DNA from: Parelaphostrongylus tenuis
Lineage: Eukaryota > Nematoda > Chromadorea > Rhabditida > Metastrongylidae
Direction: 5' to 3'
DNA: 64,000 nt
Assembly (NCBI GenBank): GCA_019055375.1
Contig: JAHQIW010001423.1
Location: 496,001 to 560,000 of the forward strand
The position numbers and the translations under genes were made by a program. Positions 44,410-54,239 of the stretch are shown in pieces (positions within the stretch are counted from its first letter, which is position 1; each line of letters opens with the position of its first letter). The notes below the pieces were generated by a model. The model did not search any database and was not told the origin of the DNA. It saw only the letters and a program-made list of their open reading frames with translations.

Positions 44410-45430
44410 GGATTAAGGGAATTTATCTACTGAGTGACTGTTTAAGAGGACATTAAACATTGATGGAGTCTCATCTGAATGACTTCTATGAAGGTTTTTT
44501 TGGTTAAAACAACGTCCCTGTGTTTGAAAATGCTCCTATGTTTTAACAAGAAAACCACATTAAGCAAGAAAAAACATCAATTTTACGGTTTAATGACTTT
44601 TTTTCCCTATTCTATTCATGTTATTGCAGCTATTTAATAGCACACTAAATGCGCATTTTAATTTCAGCTTGTTATTCGAAAAAGCCTTCATAGTACGTTC
44701 TAAGAAAATGGAAAGAAGATCAAGTTTGCACTCAGAGTAAATAGCCGTTGCTTGTTTAAACTTTATCTCAGATTTATTAGTACTTGCACAATAAAATTTC
44801 GATTTTGGGGCTATTTTATTGACAAGAAAGAGCATAAATCACTAGAAGGCCTCTTACAAGCGTAGTTTTTGTGTAAAAAGAAACGTCGAATAGGCCTAAA
44901 AAGCCCCACTTTTCATTACAAAGTGTGCGTGATGAAATTCCATTCTGGAGATTGCGGTCATGTTTCTTTGCATTTTTTTTTACCACATAGAGCTTTCTTG
45001 CAGACTACTGGGATGCATCCGATCTCATGAGAATCCAAGCTCTTAGCAATGGTCGTGGTTACTGAGAGGGTTTTCTCAGTGTACTCTAAAAACTGAAAAG
45101 GCCACTACTCTGAATTGCTCCATGCTTCAGCTGCAGACCAATTATTGATATATACTAGTGGAATTTTTATAGCAAGACTTTATTGTTAAGTAGGGTTAGA
45201 TCGTTTATCAAACGAGCATATTTATAGCATAACAATGCCCAGTCGCCCAAAAAAATCCGCACTTTTCAATAGAAAAGCTACATTTTTGCATGCTATAAGC
45301 AGTATCATCTTTGACACAAAATCCAACGTCTTGTAGCTGGTTTGGCCTTATTTCTACGATCAATAGTTTTGATGAAGTCTCCTCTATCACACCTTACCAT
45401 TTGCTGATCATCTTCCTAGTAAAAATAAAG
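44410..45430. other. no recognised feature
   Basis: Short frames only. Confidence 0.4.
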
Positions 45431-45431
45431 C

Positions 45432-45670
45432 TCTGATAAGGATATAACATTTTTTCAGCTGTTACGTCTAGGGCTATACAGGCGCCTATTTTGTCGATTT
45501 GGGACTCATCAGTAGCAGCTAAGCAATCCTTTATAAAGGAATCGACGCCGAGTAAAGAATATCACCGAAAGTCAGATATTGGGGGTGTTACTGATGAGTC
45601 TTAATAGGACGAAAGAGGCGTCTGTACAGCACTAGGCCTAACGGCTCAAAACATGTTTTATCCTTATCAG
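45432..45670. mobile_element. foldback element with hammerhead-like arms (family B)
   Basis: Two arms of about 85 bp, 45432-45516 and 45587-45670, are inverted copies: the tips CTGATAAGG and CCTTATCAG match exactly, and AGGCGCC/GGCGTCT and ACTCATCAGTA/TACTGATGAGT blocks follow. The spacer is about 70 bp. No coding capacity. Each arm holds a hammerhead-like core on opposite strands. Confidence 0.75.
45591..45622 (+). ncRNA. hammerhead-like motif, right arm of family B foldback
   Basis: CTGATGA (45591-45597), GTCT-TAATA-GGAC (stem II, 4 bp with one G-U), GAAA, then GAGGC and GTC at the cleavage position. CTGATGAGTC ... AATAGGACGAAA closely resembles the Schistosoma satellite hammerhead as I recall it. 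Stem III is weak (only the A-U pair next to the core) and stem I pairs only partly. The left arm (minus, about 45512-45481) has AAAA for GAAA and GCC for GUC. Confidence 0.6.
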
Positions 45671-45674
45671 ATTA

Positions 45675-46745
45675 TATGATTTTGAGAGGGTCTGTAAGAG
45701 AGTGGTCGAAAGGAGAGGTATAAAGCTCTGAATTACCCATGCGAAACTACAACACGATGATGGTAACGTCTGCAGGCCGATAGCGACGACCATTATCACT
45801 AAAGTTTAGCGTGGTCGGTACCAAAAGGTTAAATCAACTTTAATATAACGAATAAAATAGATTTTTAGCAGCTGACGATAATTCTCCAGCCACTAGAGGA
45901 TCTAAAGCTTGATTCTGACAGACTTGTGGACGAATTTTTTTTCGCGCTTGCAGTCGTATACAAATCTTTGCATAGTATCCTTTCATTTCTGAATATGATA
46001 ATTTGAAAATCGCAGAGCAAGTAGTTTTTTCATGGTTTGGTTCAACCTACGAGGTTAATAGAAAAACTTTATTCGGCTAGCATTTAGACATCTTTGCTTT
46101 CCCAGCGCCCATGAAAATAATACTGCGCACAGTGCTACTTGGTAACGGATTCAAATTACCAAATCCATTACTACGCCACCAGCTATAAGCATGAATGATA
46201 GTTTGAGTTGATCGTTGTGTTAAGCAGCATGAAATCTCAAACAACGGAGGAAAAAAATTTCTAAATAAACAACGAAGATCGCGCTGCGTGCAGCGATCAA
46301 AAGCTGTTACCACGAGAAGAACGCGATTTTCGTTACTATTTAGAAATTTTATTCCGAAAAATCTTCAGATTTCTTGACTTCCTGGCGCAAAATTTCTCCT
46401 ACCTGGTCATAAGCTTTTGGTACCTATATCTCAGTATAAAATATATGACTTTTTTTGTTTTATAAATACCTATTCAAAAGCTAAACCGTTTCCAGATTCA
46501 TCATTTGTTAACCAATCGAATGAGTAGTGGAACCCTGAAAAAACCATCCACATAACCGATCAAAAACTGCGCTCCGAAGATGAGACGTAATCTTATTCTT
46601 GCTGCTTTGTAGCGTCTCATGTTAAAATGTGTGATAGGGACCCAAAAACAGTAATGAACTCACCTAGATTTGAGCTATAGAATAATTAACAAAAGTCCAG
46701 AGCAGAAGGTATATTATATTTCATACATTTGGGGCGTGTCAGTGT
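45675..46745. other. no recognised feature
   Basis: No repeat block or family-like frame seen; a 78-codon minus frame at 46077-46313 is unrecognised. Confidence 0.4.
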
Positions 46746-46797
46746 TTGATTAAAATATTTGTGAAGCGTTCAAAATCGTGGGACACTGATTGACATA

Positions 46798-46932
46798 CCA
46801 CTTAGATAAAAGGAGAACAGCTCTTGTACGATTGGGAACACGAAGGACAGAAGTAATTACTGGAACATGCGCTGAAGCACAATAAATGTTTGCCGCTCCA
46901 CCCAGTAGTGCAGACCAAACTCCGCCTGCCAT
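46798..46932 (-). CDS. possible exon of a membrane protein, unrecognised
   Basis: From an ATG at 46932 the minus strand reads MAGGVWSALLGGAANIYCAS and then AHVPVITSVLRVPNRTRAVL, small-residue-rich and hydrophobic, with a GTATGT donor-like site about 135 bases downstream. A further minus frame upstream at 47141-47374 could be another exon, but phases cannot be checked without knowing the family. Confidence 0.25.
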
Positions 46933-46934
46933 CG

Positions 46935-48660
46935 TATAGTCATTATTTCAGTTGCATGAATGAAGTATTGAAACTCTCGATCTAAATAAAACCAATAATG
47001 ACTTAAACTCAAATTCAGTTTGTAAAGAGCGCAGTAAAAATTTTATTGAGGAAATTTCTCTGAGGAAAATAAAGTGTTTATTTTACCCATTTTGCAACGG
47101 ACGATCACGAATTGTCTGGTTAACATTGAGATCCCGTTCTTCAGAAGCAGTTCTCATGTGCGCCAAAATCAGTACTCATCCAGCATTCAGGAATTGATAA
47201 AGGAGCGGCAAATCGGTTTTTTGAAATCGCCAATCCAATTTTCGATTTGATATCATCGATTGTTAAAAAAAAACCAGTTTTCGGCCAGAAATAGGAAGAC
47301 TGTAAAGCCCGTAATTTTGTGAGGCTCAGTTGACGCATCTGTAGAAGAACCGTGATGGCCGTGATGGGGCACAACGGGTTACGAACAGCTTAGTGTTCAT
47401 ATTCCTGTGCTGGCTTGAGTTAACCAAGTCAAAATGTAGTCCTACTGAATATGAAAATAAGCACTGTGACGAGATGATGGCACGCCGCTTGTATTTTCGC
47501 GTCTAAAGTAGTCGCTGCTTCATTTTGATCCTCCAGGTTTCGAGCTTAAGAAAAGGTGCCATTGTTTTCTATAGCAAGCAAATAATTGCCTTTGAATTTG
47601 TTTTGAAACCATTACATGAAAATTTTATTCAGCGATTGAATACTGCGTAAGCAGAAAATTATAGATAATTTAATTACAGAGAATTAACAAGTTGTAGCTA
47701 TAAGTGCACGTGCAATTATAATCGCATGTCTAATTTAGGAACAAGTCTTTAAGAGGATACTTGAGTAGCGTAATCTAGCTGCTCTCAAATCCGCGACATC
47801 TATGTTGGATTGTCAAGTCTTCTGAAGTAATGAGACACACTTTGAATGCTGCCGAACATTTCCCACTATACCGAATCCTCTCGGAGTAACTCGCATTTAG
47901 ATTGTTGTTATTTGGTTAAGCCGGCGAACAGAATATTTACTTGAGATATATTTCGGATTTGACTTTGAGCTCAATGTATGTCTCTCCATGTAGTAGTAAT
48001 TCCCAGCTATCTACCCTCAAATGCGTTTGAACAAAAAACCAATAGGATATAGTGTTTACATTGAATTTAAGCATACACTTGTACAACATATCCATTTTTT
48101 GTGGCAATTATAGGAGCTACTTCTGCTGTTTCTTGAGGAGTGACAAAATGTCATTATTCAAGGCCTGCATTACCGTGAGTGATATTACAGCAGACTTTTC
48201 TATAAGACTTGAAAATACTATGATCACCGACATTACACTGAATGAAAAGTTATCTAAAATATCCCGAAGAGCATTACCGAACTAAACTCGGGGAGTTTTT
48301 GTGATCTTAAGAATAAACAATGAGGAGCTTTGAAATTCTTGACTCATTAGCGGACCTCGTTTTCTTTAGTAACGCTTGTTCTGTCGCTTTATTTCTACGA
48401 TATTGATAACATCTTCAGTCTCAGTGATAAAAAATGAGTTCACCCTGACGATGGTTATTGACAAGTAAAGTATTAGGTTATTAACCTCCTCTCAGGTCAT
48501 TATTAATGTATAATAGACCCTAAAAAAGGCTCTGTTCAGAAATGTTATGGGCCAACAAGCAAACTAAATTAGCGAGCACGACTTCGTCATAATCTCCTTC
48601 AGAAATAAATTGTCATCATTGGTGTCCCATACAAATGAAACCATGGAAGGCTATATATCA
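46935..48660. other. no firm feature
   Basis: AT-rich; frames of 77 codons at 47141-47374 (minus) and 48052-48285 (plus) are unrecognised. Confidence 0.4.
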
Positions 48661-48666
48661 ACATTT

Positions 48667-48714
48667 GTATATATATATAATATATATATAGGCTGTAAAT
48701 AAATAAATAAATAA
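48667..48714. repeat. (TA)n and (AAAT)n short tandem repeats
   Basis: An AT run of about 24 bases, interrupted once, is followed by GGCTG and four AAAT units. Confidence 0.95.
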
Positions 48715-48719
48715 CTTGT

Positions 48720-50000
48720 ATATGTACATCGGTACGAGATTCAGAGCAGTCTTAAGATCTATTTCTATTGGCTGCCTCAAAGTTACTGTTGATGTAAAAA
48801 TATATATCTAGTTCAATAAAAAATATTCAAGGGTTTGCGAGTTGGTTCCAGCTATATTTCGGAACTTCTACACTTTATGTGAAAAATTTTACCATTGTTT
48901 GTCGATCGTAACAGCGTCAAACATTCAGTGAGACCTTCTGTTGTGTTTATTTCTAAATAAAATATCTTTGCTGTGTTGATGAATGCTCTCTTCAGGCGAC
49001 TATTTAGCGGTCATTGTGATAAAACCTCAAGGGCTCTTCATAACTTCAGTCGCAATCATAGCTATAGTGAAACCTTTGTATTAGATCATCAATGCGTAAG
49101 TCAGGCAACAAATAGTTTATCAATGCTCTATAGGAACTGAAATTCATTTGTTAGCAGATAATTTTGACGATCGGGTTTATAGATTATTTTCAATAGTGGC
49201 TACAGTTTGGGGGAGTCGTGGTCATAGAAGACGAGGATTCCTATGAGCCACAAGGACTCTTGAAGGAAAAAAAGAGTGGCTAGAGCTTGATTCAAGAGAA
49301 AACGACGATCAATGGTGAGCCGTGCACAACTAGACCGATGATAATCAAGGATGACGGTACACAACAACTAATTATAGCGGAGAAGTGCTTGAACCTGCGC
49401 GTGCCGCGGAAATATGGCGACTAAAGAATAAACTTAGTAAAAATCAAATAACAAAAGGTAATACACAATATGTGACTCTGTTGCTGGAGAAGTTGGCGGA
49501 ATTTTGATGGTTCTTTTGAGCAATGATACTTTGTGTCAAAGTGAGCAAGCGATACTTATCAAATAACGTTTCTTTGGCATGGTGAGAATAACTTTGGTTT
49601 GAAGCATCATCGTGAAGTTCGCTTTTCTGCTTGTTCGACGAGGACAACCACTGTCGCAAACTGTAGATGATGGGAGCTTGTGAGAAACACTTACAGATAT
49701 AGAATTCTGCAATATATATTCCTCCTGAATACCGCAAGCAATTCAGCTATGTTAACGCAGATCTGTTATCGTTTCTTAATTAGAAACAGCAGTAGGCATT
49801 AGAAAGCGGTCGAAAGAAGAAATAGGCATTAGTTTGGCCCACATGCAGCGGACTGTTCCTTAAGCCAACTTCAGTTCAAGCAAACATAAATAATTAACAT
49901 CGATTTTTCCATTTTCTATCCCCACCTTGAAAAAAAAATTTCATTATTACTTCACTGTGCTAATGCCGACTGCTGCAAAATGAACTGTTCGATGAGAACA
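48720..50000. other. no recognised feature
   Basis: A 97-codon minus frame at 49444-49737 is unrecognised; nothing else seen. Confidence 0.4.
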
Positions 50001-50004
50001 AATT

Positions 50005-50340
50005 AGTATCAGCAGATATTCAGTGCCTTGGAAACCTATCCTGCATGATATGCCCGATGATAAAGAATAATGTGCAAAAACATTTGCGTTAGGTGGGATT
50101 CGAAACTATATTTCACCCTATCCGGGGCGTGTGCTGAACCGTTGCACTACCTCCTACGCCCGTTTTGACACCACACTTTTTATGCTACACCACGTTATCT
50201 GTTAACAGACAACCGTCACGGTCTGGCGTGGGTAACCGCTATCGATATGAAATGGGGGCTCAGATCTCACCTGACGCAAAGATTTTTGCACATCACTCAT
50301 TATCAGGTGTATATTACAACATCTTACCACCCCTAAAGGC
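50005..50340. mobile_element. tRNA-like foldback element, copy 2
   Basis: The left arm (minus, about 50160 to 50005) reads from a tRNA-like head to TTTCGAATCCCACC, a good B box, then CTAACGCAAATGTTTTTGCA. The right arm (plus, about 50190-50340) reads GGCGTGGGTAACCGC ... CTCACCTGACGCAAAGATTT followed by TTGCACATCACTCATTATCA. Both arms continue into the same tail, so they are head-to-head copies of one tRNA-derived sequence. The organisation is shared with the 41 and 54 kb elements. Confidence 0.6.
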
Positions 50341-50344
50341 GGTC

Positions 50345-51600
50345 AAAGAAAAAGAACTCTGACTGATTATCCTGCATCAAAGAGTATAGCCGAGGGAAGT
50401 GACCGTACACTTGGTTCCCGATGACCAACATCGCGAGGACGAGCGGCTATGGCCCTTTAACTATAATCATCGCAGCTCCGAAGAATAAGAAGCGGCAGAA
50501 TTGTCCAGTAGAGAATTTTTGTAAGAACACCGTGTATACTTACAGATAGACAAAGTTCGAGAGTAATTTTTTGCTTTCAGCAAGTTGTTTTGGCTCAGAA
50601 GACAAAGCAATGTAATCCAGCAATTTCCACATAATAAACAATCACAACAATTACTTTTCGTTTTATTTATAAAAAGGAAAAGCGTTTTGAAAGAGAGCTT
50701 GGGAGGAGTCAATGGAGAACAAGGAAAGAAATCAGACTCAGATGATAATTGGAGGCGTAACATTTTAAAGAAGTCATGGTCACTATAACAGTGCTTGACA
50801 GCAATGTACGTCAAAGCTTCATTAGCAGCCTTTTCTCGCATGATGACCAGAAACTTTTCTCGGGTGTGTATTTAGGAAAGACTGCAATATCTGGAGTGAG
50901 CATGTCATGTAAAAATTTTAGCCTTCTTCTAACCTATTGGGTGGTTGTCAGGAATGGCCCGCCAACGAGACTGATGAAGAGAGTACAAATCGACATGAGC
51001 CTGCAGTTAAGCTAAAAGCGTAGTAAAAATCACAATCTTTGCCTTTTATTTCCTGTATAATTCATTTAACAGTAGGGTACGATGTGAAATATAATAATGA
51101 AAACGTTGCACGATATGCAATACTTTGAAAGTTGTACAGACCCGCTTTTAACCTTCGACAGTCTCGTGCTAATCACTGCATTATCAGAGAAAGGTTCTGC
51201 TAGCACTCTTTTTGTCATAATTTACTGAGACGCAGATTCAACTCCACCCTGAAGTTTAAGGTTTTGCACACTACTGAACATTCTTGAGCACAGAGTTATA
51301 ACATTATATGACTGTTACTGAAGCGTTAAGAGACTAGGATCATTGCCATTATTGGGTGGGGATTTTTTTTTCAAGAAGAATTTTCCGCTGGACGAAGGCT
51401 TTCCATTTGACTATTAGGAATCAGTTGGAAGCTTGAATTTCGAAAATTCAAAGATTTACTTTTTTTCAAAAAGGTCTCCTTGCATCTCACCCTCATGGTG
51501 GACGCTTGCTAATCACTATGCTGCCAAGTTCCTCGTTCTCCTATCACTCGTTCTATGATATGGGCTATCTAAACTGTCAGTAATTAAAGGTAGTGTGGAA
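50345..51600. other. no recognised feature
   Basis: Overlapping open frames on both strands (124 codons minus at 50467-50841, 67 and 79 codons plus) lack recognisable motifs. Confidence 0.4.
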
Positions 51601-51628
51601 CAATAGCTTCTTGGTGTAGTTATAGCAG

Positions 51629-51823
51629 ATGCCCGGATTGGTGTCAGACGCAGGTTCAACTTACGGTGTGTTTCAGAGTTTCGCAACTCTCGTTCACAGA
51701 CCTCGTTTTGTCATTGATCCTTTCACAACCGTTCTAAAGGAGAATACAATTTCAACACGGTATCCATGTGCACCAAAAACAGTGCATGTTCTCCGTGGGA
51801 CTGAAGAAGATGGAGCTTACTGA
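51629..51823 (+). CDS. 64-codon frame, possible terminal exon, product unknown
   Basis: Preceded by an acceptor-like TTATAGCAG and ended by TGA at 51821. The reading MPGLVSDAGSTYGVFQSFAT is followed by LVHRPRFVIDPFTTVLKENT and ends RGTEEDGAY. The composition looks like a soluble conserved protein, and the interval is GC-richer than its flanks. I do not recognise the family and found no upstream partner exon. It may be a last exon, a processed fragment or chance. Confidence 0.35.
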   Translation: MPGLVSDAGSTYGVFQSFATLVHRPRFVIDPFTTVLKENTISTRYPCAPKTVHVLRGTEEDGAY

Positions 51824-52155
51824 ATTTTAGGGCAGACGTCTTGTAATTCAGCACAAAGAAAGAAAGAAGGAAAAATTTACAAGCAAGAGAAAGGTGGTTT
51901 TCGAAATGTGATATCTCAAAGAATTGCTTGATCGTGTGCAGACTAAACTCAGATTACGCACTCTAACGAAAAGGTTGGCAGAGTGTCATACTTAAAAAAT
52001 TGGTAATATCAAGGTGATAGGCTATAGAAAAGGTTTTGTCGTATTACTTGAGAAAACGATCTTTACACAAGTAATTTTTTGCGGATTTGAGCACACCAGA
52101 AAGCTCATTTCGTAGCGCATCGAACGATATCTTATTTTTCTACACAGTCTCTGGA

Positions 52156-52385
52156 ATGGAACTATCTTGGGAAAAAATGCGACTTCTGCTCCACTTCCAC
52201 TAAAAAAAATGGTTGTCATCGGTTGTGAGGCTCATCGACAAATCTGTAAGGCGTATGGTGACGAGGTTCGCGATGTTCGTACAGCTCGTTTTTGGTTTAA
52301 GACATCCCGTAAAGAAGGTGACTTGTTGACTGACAAGTCAAGAGAGGGACGTCCATGAAAAGTCGATCGTCAAGCATACGTCAGA
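52156..52385 (+). mobile_element. mariner transposase N-terminal relic (same family as 8.9-9.4 kb)
   Basis: From an ATG at 52156, frame-shifted pieces read MELSWEKMRLLLHFH, then AHRQICKAYGDEVRDVRTAR and FWFKTSRKEGDLLTDKSREG with RP: the paired helix-turn-helix region and GRP linker of a mariner transposase. A TGA follows GRP directly, at the position where the 9 kb copy also has TGA. No catalytic domain or TIRs follow; the sequence is lost by about 52385. Confidence 0.75.
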
Positions 52386-52652
52386 TTTTTGCTATGCATT
52401 TTAAAAATATGAAAGAACTTTTTCATATCCTAATATAAAAAGCGGCGCTTTTTATGCCTTTAAAAAAAAAGGAAATTGCCCGCATAATTGCATCGTATAA
52501 TCATTTTGAACCCAGTTTCGCTCTGTTATAGAGACTTACTCGCTACAAAAGATCTATTCATTCTTGTGAATGCTCCAAATCAAATATTTCCAAATAATCT
52601 GGTAGATTGTTTTAAACCTTTCATCGAGTCCAGTATAGCACCAAGAGTGCTG

Positions 52653-52687
52653 GACGTACGCTTCGGCTTTCTAGGAAGTCTCATCAG
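52653..52687 (-). ncRNA. hammerhead-like motif, left arm of family C
   Basis: Minus strand: CUGAUGA, a GACUUCCUAGAAAGCC stem II with mismatches, GAAG (for GAAA), then CGUACGUC. This gives a 3-bp stem III and a GUC site. The fourth GAAA position is changed and stem I next to the core does not pair. The right arm (plus, 52719-52753) has CTGACGA, a 6-bp stem II and GAAA intact, but GCC at the cleavage site. Together they imply an intact ancestor. Confidence 0.55.
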
Positions 52688-52718
52688 TAAAGGGCGAGTA
52701 GCTGCAACGGATGTTCTA

Positions 52719-52753
52719 CTGACGAGACTTCCTAGGAAGCCGAAACGTACGCC
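52719..52753 (+). ncRNA. hammerhead-like motif, right arm of family C
   Basis: CTGACGA (52719-52725), stem II GACTTCC-TA-GGAAGCC with one mismatch, GAAA (52742-52745), then CGTACGCC. The residue that should pair next to the cleavage site is C instead of U, so this arm is probably inactive. Confidence 0.5.
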
Positions 52754-52859
52754 TACCACTCGAGGTGTTATATTAGACCTCACGAAAGGCCGGAAGCTTT
52801 CTACCAGACTATATTGAATTTTTGAGAGAAGTCTCTAGAAAGCCGATCAAAAGGTATTT

Positions 52860-53790
52860 CAAAATAATCTAGGTTGCCCATTGTTTTTTTTTTTTGGAGA
52901 TTTCTCAGTCTCCTACATTTCCTGTATTATATTTATACGTTGCATGACTAAATAGAGGAAAAAACAAATTGTTGTTTGACTCAATAGCTCCGAGTGGAGC
53001 TAAACGTACATTCATCTATTCAATGGACTTTTTGAGAGGAAATATGCCCTGGGGCATATTTCAGCAAATACGAGAGTTCTAATAAATTTATTCCTGAGTT
53101 TTACATATACATTGATGCAAATATTTGTATAATTCAAAGTAAAGGATGGGTAATGATTCAGAAAAATTTATGGTATACTTTTTATACTGATTTTGAAATA
53201 AAGCAGCAATGAATTGGTATTGCCAACATTTAGAACGTCTTGTTTAATCAGGGAAAGGATGGACTACGGTTGAAACTTACTATCACAATTTAGGAAAGAG
53301 AATCTGTAGACAATGAGTTTTTAGAAACAAAAAGAGCTATCATCATTCCTTTGTTAAACTCTCTGTGTTTTGAAATCCTTATATCCCGAATGTGGCAGAT
53401 CTCCTGGTTATTACAAGAGTGCTTCTATTAAAAAAGCCACAGAGGTTACTGGACTAAAAATTTTTTAAAAGTAGGTGGAAAAAAGAAGATTATGAATGCT
53501 ATTGTTATTTATTTCAAGTCATCATCAAAAAAAAAAGTAAAGCACTACAAAGCCTTATGTCATAAACAACTACCTATTGCTCTGCTCTGACTCAAAAAAA
53601 ATCTGCTCATTTGACGTTTTATATAAAATGACAAAAAAAAATTGAGCTGTTTCCAACAACAACTAAAATTTACTGAGGGTCAAGATGAGATTAAACGATC
53701 CACCAGCCCGTACAGATTTTGTGTCGGCTTTAACGCGAATCATTCGTTTCTAGGTGGGAAGCTCTCCACTGAGGTAAGAGGAGCAGTTGA
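52860..53790. other. no recognised feature
   Basis: AT-rich, many short A/T runs, no frames or repeats of note. Confidence 0.4.
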
Positions 53791-53794
53791 TCTA

Positions 53795-54235
53795 ATAGAA
53801 ATATACATCTAAGAAAGCTGAGAGGTAGGCAAAACTTGACCTTAAGCGGAAGTTGAACCCGTGTTTCACCCATATAGGCGCGCGTGTTACCACTACATTA
53901 CCAAGACCATCACTTTGCGACCACTCTTTCTTCAACATAAACTATAGAAGCTGTCAGCAACCAACTCTTGATTGATTTGGTCTAGTGGGCACATACCGGC
54001 ATTGAAGCCAGTGAAGCAATCATTTTCTATATGTGTAACCGAAATTTCTCTGATTTTACTGCTCTCTAACGGGAAAAGCAGAAAGAGTGGTCGCAAAGAA
54101 GTAATTTTGATGGTGTAGTGGTAGCATGCGTTCCTTGTATGGGTGAAACACGGGTTCAACTATTGCCTGTGGTCGGACTTTTGCGTATCACTCAGTCTTC
54201 TTGGGTGTATATCTCAACATCTCCCCACAACTAAT
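53795..54235. mobile_element. tRNA-like foldback element, copy 3
   Basis: The minus arm (from about 53915 down) and plus arm (from about 54106 up) both read as a tRNA-like head: TGTAGTGGTAACACGC and GGTGTAGTGGTAGCATGC, then GGGTGAAACACGGGTTCAAC in both, identical over 20 bases and including the B box GGTTCAA. A perfect 19-bp inverted repeat (53913-53931 with 54080-54098, CTTTGCGACCACTCTTTCT) lies inside the heads. The spacer is about 150 bp. No functional tRNA cloverleaf was found. Confidence 0.7.
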
Positions 54236-54239
54236 AAAC

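Larger units (their letters stand above)
52596..52811. mobile_element. foldback element with hammerhead-like arms (family C)
   Basis: Arms of about 93 bp (52596-52688 and 52718-52811) are inverted copies at roughly 80 percent by eye: AATCTGGTAGA at the tips, CGTACGCTTCGGCTTTCTAG and CTAGGAAGCCGAAACGTACG near the centre. The spacer is about 30 bp. Open frames on both strands (109 and 67 codons) are mirror images of the arms and not genes. Confidence 0.8.

Noticed and set aside
52488..52817. Opposing 109- and 67-codon frames with near-identical protein segments
   Set aside because: The similarity arises because both strands of an inverted repeat are read; not a gene pair.
53795..54235. Functional tRNA genes
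   Set aside because: A- and B-box-like sequences are present, but no acceptor stem or anticodon arm could be paired by eye; the copies are diverged and repeated, so they are tRNA-derived repeats.
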